Program-made: the position numbers and the translations under genes
Notes under the pieces: model-generated
What the model was told of the DNA's origin: nothing
The model's input: the letters and a program-made list of their open reading frames with translations, nothing else
Database searches by the model: none
Shown: positions 31,319 to 40,987 of the stretch, in pieces
Numbering within the stretch: the stretch's first letter is position 1
Layout of the letters: every line of letters starts with the position of its first letter
From: Nemertoderma westbladi
Lineage: Eukaryota > Xenacoelomorpha > Nemertodermatida > Nemertodermatidae
Assembly (NCBI GenBank): GCA_032718475.1
Contig: JAUCBJ010001134.1
Coordinates: 1 to 44,200, forward strand
Direction: 5' to 3'
DNA: 44,200 nt

Positions 31319-31446
31319 TGTTAGTTTTCCCGTTTCGATCCCCAGTTTCGTCGTAGAGTACCCTTCGCGAAGTAATTAATCACTAAAACTTCTAATTGAC
31401 GTACCACTTACGTACTTACAGTATTTAACTTGCCCAGCCCATATTG

Positions 31447-31451
31447 ACAAA
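31447..31451 (+). other. Target site duplication, left (ACAAA)
   Basis: ACAAA directly precedes the TGTTAGC start of the 5' LTR and matches 38698-38702. Confidence 0.85.
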
Positions 31452-32017
31452 TGTTAGCTTATCCAATTCCGCTAACACAAACCCATAGAGTGAGCCATAA
31501 AGCAATATTGGGAGCACGAGGTTGATTACCAATCAACCTCGTGTCAGCCCAGTAAACGGGGACAATAGGCCCCAAAGGAGACACACACAATAAGGGTCAG
31601 GGGTTACTCCCCTGACAAGAGAGAGAATAGCTGGGGTGAACGGGAAACACACCAGGGAAGGTGAAGGGGCGAGAAGTGGGATACTAGCCAATGGGGGGGC
31701 AAGGCATCGATTAGGTAGTAATATGGCCAACCGTGCAGTATATTACCTGTTGGTGCTCCCCTATTCAGTCAGTTATCTCAGTCGGTCAGTACAGTCAGGT
31801 AGTACGGTGACAGTTAGGACCGTCACCGCCGTCATCACATTACCGGTACCAGTGCAGCAGTATTCAGTGCTATCTGCTATTGTACCTATACACTATATGT
31901 TATCTCAATTTATATCCTTAACAACAACGTCAGAACAACAACTCTTTTCATCCACACGGCGGGGACGCGTACTTAACCAATACCGGATAAACCGGGATCC
32001 TCTCGGATCCCGTCACA
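31452..32017 (+). repeat. 5' LTR (566 bp)
   Basis: Starts TGTTAGC and ends GTCACA. It contains perfect stem-loops: TGTTAGC/GCTAACA (31452-31458, 31471-31477), a 13-bp stem with a 3-base loop (31515-31527, 31531-31543), GTCAGGGG/CCCCTGAC (31596-31603, 31609-31616), CGGTGAC/GTCACCG (31805-31811, 31822-31828) and GGGATCC/GGATCCC (31994-32000, 32005-32011). Open frames inside the LTR are repeated in the 3' LTR and are not taken as genes. Confidence 0.9.
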
Positions 32018-32072
32018 GTCCTAACTCTAGGCCTGCCGAACTGTAACTGCCAGACACAGACCAAAGACAAAG

Positions 32073-34142
32073 ATGAGTCGAGAGAAAGGAACGACATCGC
32101 CGCGGACCCCGGACGACGATCTAACGATCCGCGAGGCCACGGCGAGACGATACGAACCCACGACGCCGGTCGATGATACGCCGACCACGTCGACGCAGGT
32201 TGACGCTACGTCGATAACGAGCAACACGGCGAACCAAGATGTGGGGGGTCGTCTACCAGGAGAGAGCGAGTCGAGTAGAGGAGACGAGTCGGGAGGAGAA
32301 GAGAAAGACGAGTCGACGCGGAGCGAGGGTTGGCATACCGATGTCACCGGTCAGCCACAGACCGAGGACGACGGACGGTCCACCGGAACGGCGACGGTGG
32401 GGCCGCCGGTACAACGCCGGACCCGGAGAGATGAGGGAGATGTCGGTACCGATGTCGCCGGCCAGCTACAGGCCGAGGACGACGAACGGTCCACCGGAGG
32501 GGCGACGGTGGGGCCGACGGTACGACGCCGGACACGGAGGGGTAGAGGAGATGTCGGCAACGAGAACGTCGGAGTCGGCGACCGGCTCCGACGAGCCTAC
32601 CTCGCGACCCAAGAGCGACTGAGAGAGGCCAAAGGAGGGGCGAACATAGACGAGGTGAGACTGAGGAAACGACTAGGTGAGTCGAATAGACACTTTGATT
32701 ACCTAATGCGTTTTGGGCAGAGAGAACTAGCCGAGGAGAGGGCGAGGGGAGTTGCCAACGAACTGATTGAACTATGGGAGTGTGGGAGTATGGAACCTAG
32801 CGTAGCGCCAGTGTACGTAGGGCCATACTTAGTCGATGCCCGGGGAGTAAAATTAGTGGGTTGGAAGAGACCTGAGGAGGGCGAATCCGAGGTTAACTCC
32901 GAGGATTCGGTCTCGTCGGTTGGAGGAAGTTCCGGGAGGCGGGGGAAAGTTGATAGGACGGAGGGGCGGCGGGAGTCCGTCGCAACCGATAAGTCTGCTA
33001 CATCCTCCGCGAAAGAAAGAAGGGTGCTAAAATTAAATCTGACGTATGAATTAGCGATGGTGGCGACAGAGCAGAATGAGTTAGAGAGACGATTGAGAGA
33101 GGAAACCGCATGGTTGGAGAGAGAAAGAGAGTGGGCAAGGGAGGATAGAGAGAGAGTCAAGGAGTGTAGAGAGCGGGAGATGAGAGTAGGGGACGAGCCG
33201 GCGATGTGGCTTGAGATGGTTGCGAGAGATACCGAGTTGGCCGAGCAAAGTTTACATGATTTGCGTGCCCAGCTAAGGGGGCTTGCGCAATATCAAGCCA
33301 AACTAGACCAGCGCCGACTAGAACTGGCGCGGTTGGAAATGTCAGAGAGTGAGACCCCACTTACAGACACCGGGCGAGAGAACCAGAACTGGTGTAGCCG
33401 TACGGGCGGGGGGGGTAGTAGTAGTACGTTAGAAGTAGATAATATTAATAGTACCGTTGTAAATAACCCTAATCCCTTTATTACAGGAAATAATATTTTA
33501 CCTGGTAGTAGTAATTTAAATTTAAATTCAAATAATAACATTAGTTCAAATATTCAGAATAATTCAAATAATACGAATAATAATTTAAATTTTGAAAATT
33601 CAAATAGTTCTAATTTAAATAATTTAAATCTCGTTTCAAATTCTAACAATTTAATTGATTTAATAAATAATATTGGGAATGGTGCTATTAATATGAGCGT
33701 GTCGGACGTGCATAACCCGGCAGACGGTGGCCTGGTAGGCCACGTAGTTAGTAGGCAGGAGGTGGCAGGGTTGAGCCAACCCGACGGCGGCCTGGTAGGC
33801 CACGTAGTTAGTAGGCAGGAGGTAGCGGGGTTGAGCCAACCCGAAGTAGGCCTGATGGGCCACGCAGTAGTAGAGAGAGAGGCGGGGGTGAATAGACCCA
33901 GCCGTAGTAGAGACAGTGCGTCGACTAGAGAGGGGTGTAGAGACGAAGTAAGAGATAGTGAAGTTAGATGTGGCGAGTGGGGGGGGGGGGGGGCTGCCGG
34001 CGCCCCACCACATAAGATTAGTGGCGAGAGAGGGGGGGCAAAGAATGCCCCACAAGAGGGGTATAGAAGTGTAGTAAGAAATAGTGAAGTTAGAAGTGGC
34101 GGGTGGGGGGGGGGCTACGGGCACCCCACCGCGAGAGATTAG
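32073..34142 (+). CDS. Gag-like ORF, part 1 (coiled coil, Asn-rich segment)
   Basis: The first 689 aa after a 55-bp leader. The start ATG (AAGATGAGT) is the first in the transcript after the LTR. Features in order: a disordered Thr/Asp/Glu/Arg-rich N terminus with a 37-aa tandem duplication (32331-32552), a charged coiled coil at about residues 318-440, an Asn-rich low-complexity stretch at about 457-540 with markedly AT-rich DNA, and a 20-aa repeat (GGLVGHVV..QEVAGLSQP) at 33722-33860. The frame ends just after a G10 tract at 34105-34114, while the homologous downstream protein continues in the next frame. No capsid fold is recognisable by eye. It is probably the N-terminal part of a gag protein continued by 34084-35868. 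Confidence 0.75.
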   Translation: MSREKGTTSPRTPDDDLTIREATARRYEPTTPVDDTPTTSTQVDATSITSNTANQDVGGRLPGESESSRGDESGGEEKDESTRSEGWHTDVTGQPQTEDDGRSTGTATVGPPVQRRTRRDEGDVGTDVAGQLQAEDDERSTGGATVGPTVRRRTRRGRGDVGNENVGVGDRLRRAYLATQERLREAKGGANIDEVRLRKRLGESNRHFDYLMRFGQRELAEERARGVANELIELWECGSMEPSVAPVYVGPYLVDARGVKLVGWKRPEEGESEVNSEDSVSSVGGSSGRRGKVDRTEGRRESVATDKSATSSAKERRVLKLNLTYELAMVATEQNELERRLREETAWLEREREWAREDRERVKECREREMRVGDEPAMWLEMVARDTELAEQSLHDLRAQLRGLAQYQAKLDQRRLELARLEMSESETPLTDTGRENQNWCSRTGGGGSSSTLEVDNINSTVVNNPNPFITGNNILPGSSNLNLNSNNNISSNIQNNSNNTNNNLNFENSNSSNLNNLNLVSNSNNLIDLINNIGNGAINMSVSDVHNPADGGLVGHVVSRQEVAGLSQPDGGLVGHVVSRQEVAGLSQPEVGLMGHAVVEREAGVNRPSRSRDSASTREGCRDEVRDSEVRCGEWGGGGAAGAPPHKISGERGGAKNAPQEGYRSVVRNSEVRSGGWGGGYGHPTARD
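33979..34114 (+). repeat. Duplicated poly-G block at the gag frame change
   Basis: Two copies of a ~125-bp block contain G15 (33979-33993) and G10 (34105-34114). After the first run, the protein reads on as GAPPHKISGERGGAKNAP. The matching GTPPREISRERGGAESVP after the second run is in the +1 frame. The run lengths differ by five, which changes the frame. Confidence 0.8.
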
Positions 34143-35868
34143 TAGAGAGAGAGGGGGGGCAGAGAGTGTCCCACAGCCGTCAGCGGATAATGCGCGGGCC
34201 GAAGTAGGTAAACCGCAACACCCGGCGACGGAGAGTAATAGGGGGATTGCGAGTATCCCCAGCGGCGTGCGATCGAGCAGAGAGAGGCAGGTTGACGTCG
34301 TGAGAGGGCAGGCGAAGCGTCGAGCCCGATCAGAAGAGGGAAGAAGAACAGTGGAGTTTAACCGGGAGGTCGACGAGAGACCTCACGAGCCGGAATACTA
34401 CACAGAAAAGAGAAGAAGAGGAGATAGTAGAAAAGGTGTCGCCACGAACGATAGGAGTGCGAGGACGGATAACGGACCGTCGATAGTAGAGATGGAGTCA
34501 GGGAGCCAGTGGGGTCGAACTTCGGGAGATTGCCGTCGCCCCGGAGAAACGCACCGCACGCCAAGAGAGGGGTACAGGACGTACCAATACAAAGTCGAGA
34601 ACAGGAGAGGGGATCGAAGAGAAGCTTCCCGACGGGATATAGCTGCCGATCGAGAGTGCAGTAGTCGCGGGGAGATTCGAGATTCGCGAAGAATAAACTT
34701 CGGTTCGGAAGGGCACATGCAGACTGCAGGACATACTGTAGGCCTTACTGCACATACTATTATAGGCCATGCTGGGAGAGATAGAGTAGGCGATGGGGTA
34801 GCGCGAACGACGGGATTAAACCCGGAAGTCGCGGAGTACATACCGGTAGGTAGGCGAGAGGTAGGTAGGCCTATATCGGTACAGCAGCATGACTATAATA
34901 CACAGGGACATAACATATATCCAGGGGAGGGGGGAGTTATTGGAGATAGACGTATGGGCCCCAATATATTAACATCAACCCCAGTACCAAACATACCGGC
35001 TGGGGGGGGACAGGGTGACATTCCCCCATCACAATATCGACAATATACCCCGATAGGAGCAAGAACATCGAACTCCCTGGACGAGAGCAGGTCGTGCGGA
35101 CAGTCACCACCACACGCGGCCGTACAGGGGACTGCTAGTCCACAGTTAGGTGGTAGCAGGGCCACACCGTGGCAGGGACAGAAAGAAAATAACACCGTAA
35201 ATAAACACAATCCCAATATACCCAGTAGGCCGAGTCTAGACAACCAAAACATTAAATCGGTACATATAAACCTAAGCGCGATACGTGAAGGACTATACAG
35301 GAAACGCTATAATCCAGGATTCCAATGTCAATTACATCGGGACGGAACCCATAAGACCAGGAGTTGCAAGTACTGGCAAGCGTTGCCCAAACGAGATCGT
35401 GTAGCCTACACAGACGCAAACGGACTATGTCATCGATGTGTGGTAAAAGGACACAGATCCGGAGAGTGTTGGAAAGGGAGAGGATATGAAAGGACTAAAC
35501 CAGGGGCAGAGAAGCCCATTAGCAAACATAAGGGAGTCGGGAAAGTAGAAGGAGGCGTGTTGCATACACACGCACGGCTGACACAGTGCGAGGGGGCATT
35601 GCACGGGCAGACACCGCGTATACCGAGGGACGAGCGGGGGTCGTCGAGGGCCTTAATGCCAGCGCACATACGAAGGGGGAGGCCAGCAAAGGTAGCACCG
35701 AAGAGAGTGTGGCGAAGAGTTAGAGGACGTATAGGAGGGCAGCAGGAGAGTGCCTACCGGAAGAAGGGGCACGTGAGAGTTTTTAGTCGTCCAAAGTTTT
35801 GGACTGAGGGGGGTGGGAATGAGGGCGAGACGCCCTTCCCACGCACAAAATATAAAATAATTATTTAA
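34084..35868 (+). CDS. Gag-like ORF, part 2 (zinc knuckles)
   Basis: A 594-aa frame overlapping the first by 59 bp. The first ATG lies in the overlap, so translation probably continues from the upstream frame. An Arg/Glu/Gly-rich linker leads to two zinc-binding motifs: CQLHRDGTHKTRSC at residues 415-428 (CX2HX4HX4C) and CHRCVVKGHRSGEC at 449-462 (CX2CX4HX4C). The spacing C..H..C...R.......LC..C...GH....C is like BEL/Pao gag nucleocapsids. The C terminus is basic. No protease motif (D-S/T-G) follows, and the coding region ends before pol would begin. Confidence 0.8.
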   Translation: MKLEVAGGGGATGTPPREISRERGGAESVPQPSADNARAEVGKPQHPATESNRGIASIPSGVRSSRERQVDVVRGQAKRRARSEEGRRTVEFNREVDERPHEPEYYTEKRRRGDSRKGVATNDRSARTDNGPSIVEMESGSQWGRTSGDCRRPGETHRTPREGYRTYQYKVENRRGDRREASRRDIAADRECSSRGEIRDSRRINFGSEGHMQTAGHTVGLTAHTIIGHAGRDRVGDGVARTTGLNPEVAEYIPVGRREVGRPISVQQHDYNTQGHNIYPGEGGVIGDRRMGPNILTSTPVPNIPAGGGQGDIPPSQYRQYTPIGARTSNSLDESRSCGQSPPHAAVQGTASPQLGGSRATPWQGQKENNTVNKHNPNIPSRPSLDNQNIKSVHINLSAIREGLYRKRYNPGFQCQLHRDGTHKTRSCKYWQALPKRDRVAYTDANGLCHRCVVKGHRSGECWKGRGYERTKPGAEKPISKHKGVGKVEGGVLHTHARLTQCEGALHGQTPRIPRDERGSSRALMPAHIRRGRPAKVAPKRVWRRVRGRIGGQQESAYRKKGHVRVFSRPKFWTEGGGNEGETPFPRTKYKIII

Positions 35869-38090
35869 TTAAATAAAATAATTAAATAATAAAGTAGGTA
35901 GAAGTTAGGTAGTTAGGAGTTATTTAGGAGGTACGTCAGAGTTAGTTAGTTAGTCAGTTAGCACTGATAGTTAGTGTTAGAGTAAGAGTTAGAGAGTCTC
36001 TCTACCGTTAGAGAGTAGGAGTTAAGGGGTACGTAGTACCGTTAGAGAGTTAGTAAGAGTTAGTAGGTACGTAGTACCGTTAGAGAGTTAGTAAGAGTTA
36101 GTAGGTACGTAGTACCTAGTTAGAGTTAGAGTTAGTAGGTGCGTAGTACCTAGTTAGAGTTAGAGTTAGTAGGTACGTAGTACCTAGAGTTAGAGAGTTA
36201 GTAGGTACGTAGTACCTAGAGTTAGTTAGAGAGTCAGTAGGTACGTAGTACCTAGTTAGAGTTAGAGGGTACGTAGTACCGATAGTTAGAGAGTTAGTAG
36301 GTATGTAGTACCTAGTTAGAGAGTTAGTAGGTACGTAGTACCTAGTTAGAGTTAGAGTTAGAAGGTACGTAGTACCTAGTTAGAGTTAGAGTTAGAGGGT
36401 ACGTAGTACCGTTAGTTAGAGTTAGAGTTAGAGGGTACGTAAGTACCGCTAGTTAGTTAGAGTTAGAGGGTACGTAAGTACCGGTTAGAGAGTAAGAGTT
36501 AGAGGGTACGTAAGTACCGGCTAGAGAGTAGTAAGAGTAAGAGGGTACGTAGTACCGCTAGCTAGTAGAGAGAGCTAGAGTAGTAAGAGGGTACGTTGTA
36601 CCGCTAGCTAGTAGAGAGAGTTAGGAGTAGTAAGAGGGTACGTAGTACCGCTAGTTAGGGGTGTTAGTAGTAGCAGTAGAGGGTTGTGGGCACCGTAAGC
36701 GCCACGTAGTTAGAGTTAGTAGGGAATGCGCTGAACTTAGTGGGGCACGGGCGTGATGATGTGTTTGATGTAAGAGCAAGGTATGTTAATTAGGGTGGGT
36801 GCCGGGCACAAGAGGTGCCGGGCACAAAAAGAGTAGAGTAGTAGACGGGCACATAGGGTGCCAGGTAGTAGAGTTAGAGAGTTAGAGATAGAGTAGAGTA
36901 GTAGAGAAGGCACATAGGGTGCCAGGTAGTAGAGTTAGAGAGTTAGAGATAGAGTAGAGTAGTAGAGAAGGCACATAGGGTGCCAGGTAGTAGAGTTAGA
37001 GAGTTAGAGATAGTGTAGAGTAGTAGAGAGTGCACATAGGGTGCCAGTTAGTAGAGTTAGAAGGTGCCGGGCACAAGAGGTGCCGGGCACAAAAGGAGTT
37101 AGTAGAGTTAGAAGAGAGTTAGTAGAGTCAGTAGTAGTTCACATAATTAACGTACCCACTCTGCCGGCACTCAGAGCGTCACGTGTAGGCGATGAGACGT
37201 AAAGGGGATGTAGAGGAGTAGAGACGGGCACATAGGGTGCCAGAGAGTAGAAGAGTAGAGACGGGCACATAGGGTGCCAGGTAGTAAGTTAGAGAGGTAG
37301 TAGTGTAGTAGAGAGGGCACATAGGGTGCCAGGTAGTAGAGTAGAGCAGAGGGGGCACATAGGGTGCCAGGTAGTAGAGCTAGAGAGGTAGCTGAGTAGT
37401 GGAAGGGCACATAGGGTGCCAGATAGTAGAATGGTTGTGGGCACCGCAAGCGCCACGTAGTTAGAAGAGTGGAGTAGAGTTAGTAGAGCTAGTTAGTAGA
37501 GTTAGCAGAGCTAGTGGAGTAGAGTTAGTAGAGCTAGTTAGCAGAGTTGGTAGACTCAGAGGAGTCAAGTAGAGTTAGTAGAAGTAGAAAGTTAGTAGGA
37601 GTTAGTTAGACTTAGTAGAGAGTTAGAGTCAGTAGAAAGTTAGAGGCTCTCAGTTAGAGCTAGAAGTAGTAAGAGTTAGTAGTTAGCAGAGTTAGTTAGA
37701 TAGTTAGAGTTAGTAAGCAGTAGGTAGATAGTATGATAGCACAGGGGTAGCATTAGAGATTAAAGCCTTAGGGAGTGACAAGAGAGTAGAGAGTAATAGT
37801 GCGGAGTGCGAAGAGAGCGTGGGCGCAATTCACGTGTGGGGGAGGAGAAGTGAGAGGAAGAGTGTGGGACGAGGAGGTCCGGGAGTATGCGAGAATTGGA
37901 GTAGAGTGGTGAGAGTGTTGGGGAAACAAAAATTGTGTGAGAGAAGCGCACGATCGGCCCGACACGAGACGCCAGAGGGTAGTGACATGATACCCATAGG
38001 GAGCGGCCTGGAAAGCCGACTCCGAAAAAATATACCCACCCCACACCCGATGCTAGATCGGGATCCAGCGGAATTGTAGCGCACTTTAGT
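35869..38090 (+). repeat. Hairpin-repeat array in the noncoding internal region
   Basis: From about 35930 to 37740 the sequence is built of GTTAGAG/GTAGAG units. Embedded in it are about 18 copies of the hairpin GGTAC-GTA-GTACC (36028-36649) and nine copies of GGCAC-ATAGG-GTGCC (36848-37420), plus GGTGCCGGGCAC pairs. Three copies have GGTAC-GTAA-GTACC, a GNRA-type loop (36433, 36469, 36505). Variants at 36138 and 36300 keep G-U pairs. 37740-38090 is less repetitive and has a plus-strand frame (37819-38079) without recognised motifs. Confidence 0.85.
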
Positions 38091-38093
38091 TGG

Positions 38094-38122
38094 ATGCTAT
38101 CTTCTCACCGGGAAGATAGCAT
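38094..38122 (+). other. 11-bp perfect hairpin before the polypurine tract
   Basis: ATGCTATCTTC (38094-38104) and GAAGATAGCAT (38112-38122) pair fully around a TCACCGG loop and directly abut the purine tract. Confidence 0.85.
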
Positions 38123-38131
38123 GGGGGGGAG
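38123..38131 (+). other. Polypurine tract
   Basis: GGGGGGGAG immediately precedes the TGTTAGC start of the 3' LTR, the expected site of plus-strand priming. Confidence 0.8.
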
Positions 38132-38697
38132 TGTTAGCTTATCCAATTCCGCTAACACAAACCCATAGAGTGAGCCATAAAGCAATATTGGGAGCACGAG
38201 GTTGATTACCAATCAACCTCGTGTCAGCCCAGTAAACGGGGACAATAGGCCCCAAAGGAGACACACACAATAAGGGTCAGGGGTTACTCCCCTGACAAGA
38301 GAGAGAATAGCTGGGGTGAACGGGAAACACACCAGGGAAGGTGAAGGGGCGAGAAGTGGGATACTAGCCAATGGGGGGGCAAGGCATCGATTAGGTAGTA
38401 ATATGGCCAACCGTGCAGTATATTACCTGTTGGTGCTCCCCTATTCAGTCAGTTATCTCAGTCGGTCAGTACAGTCAGGTAGTACGGTGACAGTTAGGAC
38501 CGTCACCGCCGTCATCACATTACCGGTACCAGTGCAGCAGTATTCAGTGCTATCTGCTATTGTACCTATACACTATATGTTATCTCAATTTATATCCTTA
38601 ACAACAACGTCAGAACAACAACTCTTTTCATCCACACGGCGGGGACGCGTACTTAACCAATACCGGATAAACCGGGATCCTCTCGGATCCCGTCACA
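38132..38697 (+). repeat. 3' LTR (566 bp)
   Basis: Same length as the 5' LTR, and I see no difference between them. Offset is 6680 bp. All five stem-loops are conserved. Confidence 0.9.
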
Positions 38698-38702
38698 ACA
38701 AA
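38698..38702 (+). other. Target site duplication, right (ACAAA)
   Basis: ACAAA follows the CGTCACA end of the 3' LTR and matches 31447-31451. Confidence 0.85.
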
Positions 38703-40248
38703 AGTCATCAAAAGGAACCTAATCAATGTTTAATATTAAAGTAAAGAAAGTCTTATTTTATTACACTCGTGCAGACAGAATATAAAACAATAACTTTTTC
38801 AATATTTATACTGAAACTAAGTACCTATACTTACTACTGTACTACCTACCTAAGCACTAATTAATGTTGACATCAAGCATGCCCTTTGCCTCGTTGTTTA
38901 ATTTGTCAAAAATTGAATACCGTCCCGCGTGTAGTCTAGGGTACGGGACAGTCGTTGGTCCCCATATCATTGGCGGCTACCTACTTGATTACTGTATCTT
39001 TTCAATTACCATTTACAACACAGTTTGACCAAATTGAGTAAATTACAGACTGACTCACACTCATAGGCAGCCTACTCCTAGTCAATAAAATAATACTATA
39101 CAGCTAGCTAGAGGTCAGAGCAACTTCTTTAACTTTCTGGTTTCAGCATCTCATGGGATTGAGGGTACAGTACGCATAAAGTTTCTGTTTCAAACTATTG
39201 GAATTTGAAGTATTCTTACGCGGACCTGTAATCTTTTTAAATCAATGCCAGGAATAGATTTATCAGGGTTTTATGCTCGGGTACAACGATAAACGATAAA
39301 ATGACTTCAATAATATGGTCCGTATTATTTTAAATCCACCGAGGTCTTCCAAGGGAAATTAAGCTCTGAATCGTTTCAAAATGAGAGACATTCTCAATAA
39401 TTATTATACTCTAATAACTAATATTGTATAATTTATAGGTCGTTAACGTTACAAATACAATGTATGTATATAGGCTTGTAGTTACGGATGGCTAGGTATT
39501 TTACAATAATTACAGTAGACACCATGACACACGTTAGCCGCTGTATTTATTAATTACATTAATATAATTTCTAATATAAGTTCTAGAACACTATAAGTCT
39601 CGTCATTGCTACTTTATTTTCTATGACGTCTTTAAGCCAAGATTCCCTAAATCTTGAACTGCCTGGTTCGTGGACCAATCGCTGTGATTCGATGACGTAA
39701 TAGACCTTAACTGGCGTTTCATTGGCTGGTTTAATCTTCGAGACGTGTATTGTGAAGTAAAGACAGGCAGTTCCTCTTGGTATAGGTTTGCGGCGTGTCG
39801 GAATGCTCCATTGAACCTAAGGAAAGATTACCACAAGTAATAACAAACATATACACATAGTTGAACGCAATCTGGGAGCAACTAAATAAATATACACCTA
39901 TAAACCAATACAGACCTAAAGATGTTACAGTCATTGGTCCATATAAGAGACAGGTTTTGAACTTCGTTGGGTTCTGTGTAAAAATGTAAACACTGGACTT
40001 CCTCACAAATTATGTAATAAGGGGTTTCCCGGGGCGTAGAATCCATTTTTCCGGGTCTCGAAAGTTGATTTCGCCTAGCAGTTGCTGATTTTGGAAGAAA
40101 TGTTGCATGTCTCAAATTTGGCAGCGATTCCCTAATGTGAGACAAGAAATTCAATTGTAATTTTTTTTAATAACTAACATGAAATAACCTCATAAATATT
40201 ACGGAGAATCTTGTTTGGTTCTTACAGCCTTTATTTGAGACAAAAGAT
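38703..40248. other. Intergenic DNA, no gene seen
   Basis: AT-rich. Minus-strand open frames at 39731-40154 show no motifs or coding bias. TGTCTCAAATTTGGCAG near 40108 is a diverged piece of the repeat that follows. Confidence 0.5.
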
Positions 40249-40936
40249 CTGTAATTATTTGGCTATAGGAGCCCCTTGAAGTTGATATTGAATTTGTCTC
40301 ACGTTTGGGTCCATGTCTCAAATTAGGCAGAACTACCGGTACTACTGTAAGCCTAACCTTACTGAAATCAACAATTTTGAAGCACTGAAGTAACAGTGTG
40401 ACTTTCGTAAAGAAGTCAGATGCAATTATAATGTATGTGTATAGGGGGCCTATGGTTTCTATACTTCAGATACTTAGATACAAAGGCCTAGCCTACATTT
40501 GTCTCTTGTTATGGTTATAATTTCCTTGTCTCAAATTAGGGGAAATTCATGGAAACCGATACCATATTAAAGACAGTAGTCAAATGTAAAACTATGAAAT
40601 CTTTACCACATAAAAATAGTTTTATATAAAAATATAGCCTTTTTACTATAAAATGTCATAATTTCGAGAATCAGGTCAAAGTGGAATGCAAAAATCTCAT
40701 ATCGATTTTAAAACCTTAAAATTTATGAAAAAAAGCTTCGATTTTTGACGGGCCGCTAGAATATTATAAGTATATCCAATCCGGTTGAATTATACCTAAC
40801 GATGTACAGGAATGGTTACAGATCATTATTCGAATTAGTTTTAAGTAGGTTTCTGTAATTATTTGGCTATAGGAGCCCCTTGAAGTTGATATTGAATTTG
40901 TCTCACGTTTGGGTCCATGTCTCAAATTAGGCAGAA
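40249..40936 (+). repeat. Pair of 86-bp direct repeats
   Basis: CTGTAATTATTTGGCTATAG... to ...CAAATTAGGCAGAA occurs at 40249-40334 and 40852-40936, nearly identical, with about 517 bp between. Weaker related sequences (TGTCTCAAATTAGG) lie at 40528. It may be an LTR-like or terminal direct repeat of a small element, or remnants of a larger tandem array. Confidence 0.7.
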
Positions 40937-40987
40937 TGACTGTAGTTATTTACTAATTATACTCATTACATGATATCTCTAAAAAAA

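Larger units (their letters stand above)
31452..38697 (+). mobile_element. Complete pol-less LTR retroelement (7.2 kb)
   Basis: Two 566-bp LTRs (31452-32017, 38132-38697) that look identical are flanked by the 5-bp target duplication ACAAA (31447-31451, 38698-38702). A purine tract precedes the 3' LTR. Inside are a gag-like coding region in two overlapping frames (32073-35868) and about 2.2 kb of hairpin repeats. No protease, RT, RNase H or integrase motif is visible. A TGG-type primer site directly after the 5' LTR was not found; the sequence there is GTCCTAACTCTAGGCC. The identical LTRs show recent insertion, so enzymes must have come from another element. Confidence 0.9.

Noticed and set aside
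31515-31543. Rho-independent bacterial terminator
   Set aside because: The stem is perfect but lies in a eukaryotic LTR and lacks a following T run.
31533-32046. ORFs of 65 and 136 aa in the LTRs
   Set aside because: They repeat in both LTRs only because the LTRs are identical; no motif or coding sign is present.
32027-35669. Minus-strand ORFs across the gag region
   Set aside because: Shadows of GC-rich coding sequence on the plus strand, rich in Pro/Ser/Leu and without motifs.
37819-38079. Residual pol C terminus before the 3' LTR
   Set aside because: Position would fit, but I recognise no integrase or RNase H motif in the 86-aa frame.
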